Of a stretch of DNA of 64,000 nucleotides, positions 60,170 through 64,000 are shown piece by piece. Below the pieces are notes generated by a model. The model did not search any database, was not told where the DNA came from, and saw only the letters and a program-made list of their open reading frames with translations. Each line of letters begins with the position of its first letter. The first letter of the stretch is position 1. This stretch comes from Varanus komodoensis (lineage: Eukaryota; Chordata; Lepidosauria; Squamata; Varanidae), in contig NW_025335268.1 in assembly GCF_004798865.1 (NCBI RefSeq), positions 98,737,396 through 98,801,395 on the forward strand, written 5' to 3'. The position numbers and the translations under genes were made by a program.

Positions 60170-60790
60170 CTTGTGGGCTTTTGCAAGGCTCCATTTTGTT
60201 GCTTGTGCTCCTAAACATCCATGTGATTTTAACATCGAAATTATTACTGCAATGCATTCTACATGGAGCTGTCTTTGAAGACCATTCAGAAGCTGCAGTT
60301 TGTGCAAAACATGACAGCTAGACAAATAATCACGATCAGAAGTCTGAACACAAGACCAGTTTGATGGTCCTTGCATTCAGTGCCTGTATGCTTCCAAGCC
60401 TAATTCAGAGCGCTGGCTTTAACCTATGCAAGGGCTGTAACTACAATAGCTAATAGTACATCTCTTTCCAGACAGAAAGGGGAGGGCCTTCTCACTTGTA
60501 CCTCAACAGTTGAGTGGTCTACCACTGAGGCCTATATGATACCAGCTTTTGGCACCAAGTTAGATAGTTAAAGGGTAGCTAAGCACAGAGGGTTATGGTA
60601 GTCCTCTGTGCCGAGGCAGTTAGATACTGATGTTTACCTGATAGTTTGCTGTCTGGAGTTTTTACCAGGTCTATTCTGTATTAAAACTGCTGGGTGCTAT
60701 TTAAAAAAAACTCAGGAAAAATGTTTCTATTGGACCATGGTTTTTGTTTGGTAGCTCTTATAAATTGCCCAGGGAGCTTTGACTACTGGG
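60170..60790 (+). mobile_element. Diverged L2 LINE fragment in SLK intron 1
   Basis: Plus-strand traces: CNAFYMELSLKTIQKLQFVQ, then MTARQIITIRS and a GRAFSLVPQQLSGLPLRPI-like end near 60480-60540. The 3' end near 60760 reads TATAAATTGCCCAGGGAGC. Many frame breaks. Confidence 0.65.
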
Positions 60791-60999
60791 TTCTATAGAA
60801 GATAATTTGAGTATGTTTTACTATATTATTATTCTGGAGATTTGGGATGAAGAGTCAGTCATCAGACTTCTAGCTCTATTTTGTTTCTATCATCTTGTTC
60901 CTTGTGGAGCTTGGAGTAGAAAAGCATGAACAATCAGAAGCATAAGTCAGACAAGGCAGGAGTGTTATTGATTAATGGTACTGATTTGGAAGATATATT

Positions 61000-61460
61000 T
61001 CTTAATTTTATGAATTGCCCAATAACTGAATGGCTCTCTGGGTGGTTTACAAAGTTAAAAGGGCATAAAACAAAAGAGGAAAAACCCTATCAAATCAAAC
61101 AGTGGGCCAATACAGTGATCACAATAACATACCCAAATAATCAAGGTGGGACACAGGCACAGCAGCAATAGTTAAACAATATTGAGATTAAAAGAACTCT
61201 ATTAAAATATCTGGTGAATAAAAAGACTCCAAAAAGAAAAAAAGTAGGTATACCTCTCTGGGGAGAGTTCTAAAGGTAGGGTGCCACAATTGAAAAGGCA
61301 CTTGTAGTTGTCACCCGCACAGGATGATCTAAGGGCCCAGGTAGCTACATACCAAGGGAGGCATTTCTTCAGAAGCCCCACCTCAATCCTGTGATCTCAG
61401 AAAGGGGGCTGTGGTACCTGATTCCCTCCATCATGCCCTTGCAGCTACTGCTGGAAGAAC
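61000..61460 (-). mobile_element. L2 LINE 3' end fragment, reversed
   Basis: GAATTGCCCAATAACTGAATG and TCTCTGGGTGGTTTACAAAG are the complement of an L2 3' UTR end. ACCTCTCTGGGGAGAGTTCT and AGGGTGCCACAATTGAAAAG (61253-61295) are the complement of the LWN-LP-EV coding block. The far end, GTCACCCGCACAGGATG, continues the coding part. Confidence 0.7.
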
Positions 61461-62604
61461 CGGAGTGGCTGTTTCAAGAACTCACAGAAATAACCTCAGA
61501 AGTCAGAAATGTGAAATAGTACAAGAGGGAAGAAAGGCCAGTATGTAAATCATATGCCTCCTTCAGCCCTAGCTCCACCCCCAAATGTCTGTTCCCTTGA
61601 TGGGTTCATACACCCAGACAAGAAGCAAAACATGGAGGCCAGGTAAGGAAAATACCTCTGTTGCTCCTCTAAGCTTTGGTGGCAGCAGCTTGACAGGGCA
61701 ATGGATACATAGCAACCTCTGAGTCAGGAGACTTCCATGTCTAAATGTTGCAAGCTCCCTTGACTATGTATTTTCTTAGAAAAGTAAAGAATAGGCATTA
61801 GAATTAATTGTTTTTTCTTTTCTGCTCTTCCCCTTTTTGATCATCTGCACCCCCATCCTGGAGCCTTTTCGGAGGGTTGAAGGAACCTCCAGGATCATGT
61901 TGAATAGGGTATAGGGAGTCACTGTGTAGTGTGATAAAATTGGTAGAATGCCACCCACTTGAGTGCAATTCCTAGTACCCCAATGTTCCTGAGAATACTT
62001 TGTGTGGGGAGGAGGGTGGCAAGTTTATTTCCATTTTCCTTCATTTAAAGTTCAGTCCTGTGAGTTGACTTTTGTTGTTCCATGCAGCTGTTGTAACGAG
62101 CTACTGCAGTTGAGATTTTCATTGCGCCTTGCGTATATTTGAGCTTTTGTTTCCAAAGCTTAAAAACTAAGTTCAAAAATAACCAGTTGGATTAGAAATA
62201 GGGGTTTTTAGAGTCACAGGAGCAGTAATTCAATTTACTTTGTAACTAGGCTTGAGTCTTTGCCTCAGAAGATGGTATAACATTATCAAAAACACATAGC
62301 ATTTTGTAATACTTGCAACTTTGTACTCAATTCATTAAATTGAGAGTCCTGTCAGACTATTCAGCAGCATATTAATTTGAATAATAAATGCACACTAGTG
62401 CTTTCATCCATAACTAAACAAAGTCAGTTCCTTAAAGGAAGTGTACTGTGCAGGTTATTTCTTGCCTTTTACATTAGTCATTCGTGTGCCAGTTTTATAC
62501 CATATGAGTAATCCTTGAATACATGGGGCATGTATATATAGACTATATTATGGATACGCCCTAGTTTCCTCCAGAGCAATAATCTTTTTCAAGGTATGAA
62601 CTAA

Positions 62605-62690
62605 AAGAGCAATCCTATGCATGTTTAGACAGGAAAACATCCTACAGCACCTAGCACTCCACAGGCAACCATGCTGGGAAATGTAGGTCT
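62605..62690. repeat. Short palindromic interspersed repeat, copy 4
   Basis: AGAGCAATCCTATGCATGTT matches the canonical left end of the about 85-bp palindromic family. The remainder (GGGAAATGTAGGTCTATTCT) is diverged or a different sequence. Confidence 0.4.
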
Positions 62691-64000
62691 ATTCTGCCTA
62701 AATATGAATAGGTTTATACTTGTACATTTTGAACTTATTCATTCATTTTAAAAGAAGGGTATTGTGAACATACACTGTGTTGCTGTATTTCTCTGGTAGA
62801 ACAGAATTTTTTTTCCTAATTGCTACTTGAGTATTGGATGTTTGCTTATTAGGCATCCATTTAGAAGTACTCTTCTGATGATATAGATGTTTCCCACAGC
62901 GAATATTGTGTTCACATGTTGGTTTGTAGTTCATGGTTTGACTTTAATAAACTGAATTGATTAAGCAGCTAGGAATCAACTTTCTAGGTTCTGGTAACCT
63001 ATCTGAAATCCCTGCATCCAGATGTGATCATGCATTATAGGAGAACTATAAGCATTTAAACTTTTTGTTCAAACTTGTCCTGTTGAAATAGGGGAAAAAA
63101 ATCCAAAGTAAGCTGATCATAACTGGATGCCATAATAGTAATGCATAATCTAAATTAAGATTATTGTCAGTCAAAAGTACTTGATATTATTAGTTTCTGG
63201 CTCTGTGGCCATCTAATTATTCCTGGAATCTTATTCTGATTTAGCATCATGTTACACCATTAGATGTGCTACTGTTTCCTAGCAAAGTATCTAGTTTTCA
63301 TTATAGCAGATGCAATGTACATGGGTTTATCAGTAGGATGAGAATTATTCCTCCTGGACTTCTAAGTGTATTCTAATGGCAAGCAGTCCATTAGATTGAA
63401 AACAAGTTACTCTTGGTGATCATATTACATGCTTAAACATTGGATAGCAACAAATGATTGCCTTAGGTTACAGAATTTTCAGTCACTTCCTTTCTTTGAA
63501 CTGAAAAGCTTTATATTGCTTTTATATATTCCAAGCTATTTAGGAATACCAAGTTTGAAAATATTTACTCTGAATTGTGTTTAGAAACAGACAGGAGAAT
63601 CTTTTTGGGAATGGTTGATGTGTTTGTTTTTTTTTACCTAGTCAGAGTCACAATTTATAGATTTTCATGTCTGCAGCTACATGTACAACTTCTTGCAGTA
63701 AATTGAATAGGATGTTACTGGAGTATGAATAATGGTCTTTCCCAAGCATAGGAAGGTGAGCTGCAGTGGGACTAGATGGGCAAAGATAGTAAGCAAGCAG
63801 TGCTATGACAAGTAACACAAGTATCAGTCCCTTCTCATTGACAGTGCAAAGTACTAAAGTGAAGTCTCCCATCACTTTTGTGCAGTGAAATGGAGCCAAT
63901 TTGGCAATTTTGTGATGGAAGACAGACTTTGGGAGTGTGAGACTTATCACCACTGTCATGCGGTTATAGTCGCCTCCTGTTTTTCCAAAAGCCAACCAAT
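62691..64000. other. SLK intron 1, no feature seen
   Basis: No exon, RNA gene or clear repeat recognised in this final part. Confidence 0.5.

Overview
This window is vertebrate nuclear DNA, most likely from a squamate reptile (lizard or snake). The taxon call rests on repeats. There is a complete SINE of the squamate 'Sauria' type with a BovB-like tail and a perfect 14-bp target duplication at 20351-20716. BovB, L2, CR1 and L1 LINEs are mixed together, several tRNA-derived SINEs are present, and there is a Tc1-type DNA transposon. The gene content matches the STN1-SLK neighbourhood of human chromosome 10q24.33, as I recall it.

Two protein-coding genes are certain. STN1 (OBFC1), a subunit of the telomeric CST complex, lies on the minus strand between about 55.6 kb and 26.8 kb. 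I could place all nine coding exons with canonical splice sites and matching phases, and they sum to 368 codons, the same length as human STN1. A non-coding first exon lies in a CpG island at about 55.6 kb. SLK (STE20-like kinase) starts on the plus strand at 57353. Only its first coding exon (50 codons, ending just after the glycine-rich loop) is inside the window; the rest to 64000 is SLK intron 1. The two genes are head to head across one CpG island (about 55.6-56.45 kb) carrying NRF1-, CRE-, ETS- and Sp1-like sites.

Layout: 1-9.6 kb is gene-free sequence with a dead Tc1 element, SINEs and a CR1 split by a SINE. At 9.7-10.6 kb is a second, strong CpG island with no recognisable coding exon. 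From gene order it could be the promoter of SH3PXD2A or of a non-coding RNA, but this is not shown by sequence. From 10.6 to 25 kb is intergenic and dense in LINEs (BovB interrupted by L2, then Sauria SINE, L2 3' end, and a long L1). From 25 to 26.8 kb is the likely STN1 3' UTR and downstream region. From 26.8 to 55.6 kb are STN1 exons and introns, the introns holding two hAT-type elements, many L2 pieces, a 1.5-kb CR1 with long stretches of readable reverse transcriptase, and SINEs. From 57.5 to 64 kb is SLK intron 1 with L2 and SINE remnants.

I saw no CRISPR array, bacterial-type operon, rRNA or intact tRNA gene, and no retrovirus-like or Polinton-like fossil. I found no clearly new biological system. 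The items most worth checking are the orphan CpG island, the very close STN1/SLK spacing, and a GC-rich hairpin at the C-terminal end of one L2 family's ORF that is kept in three copies.
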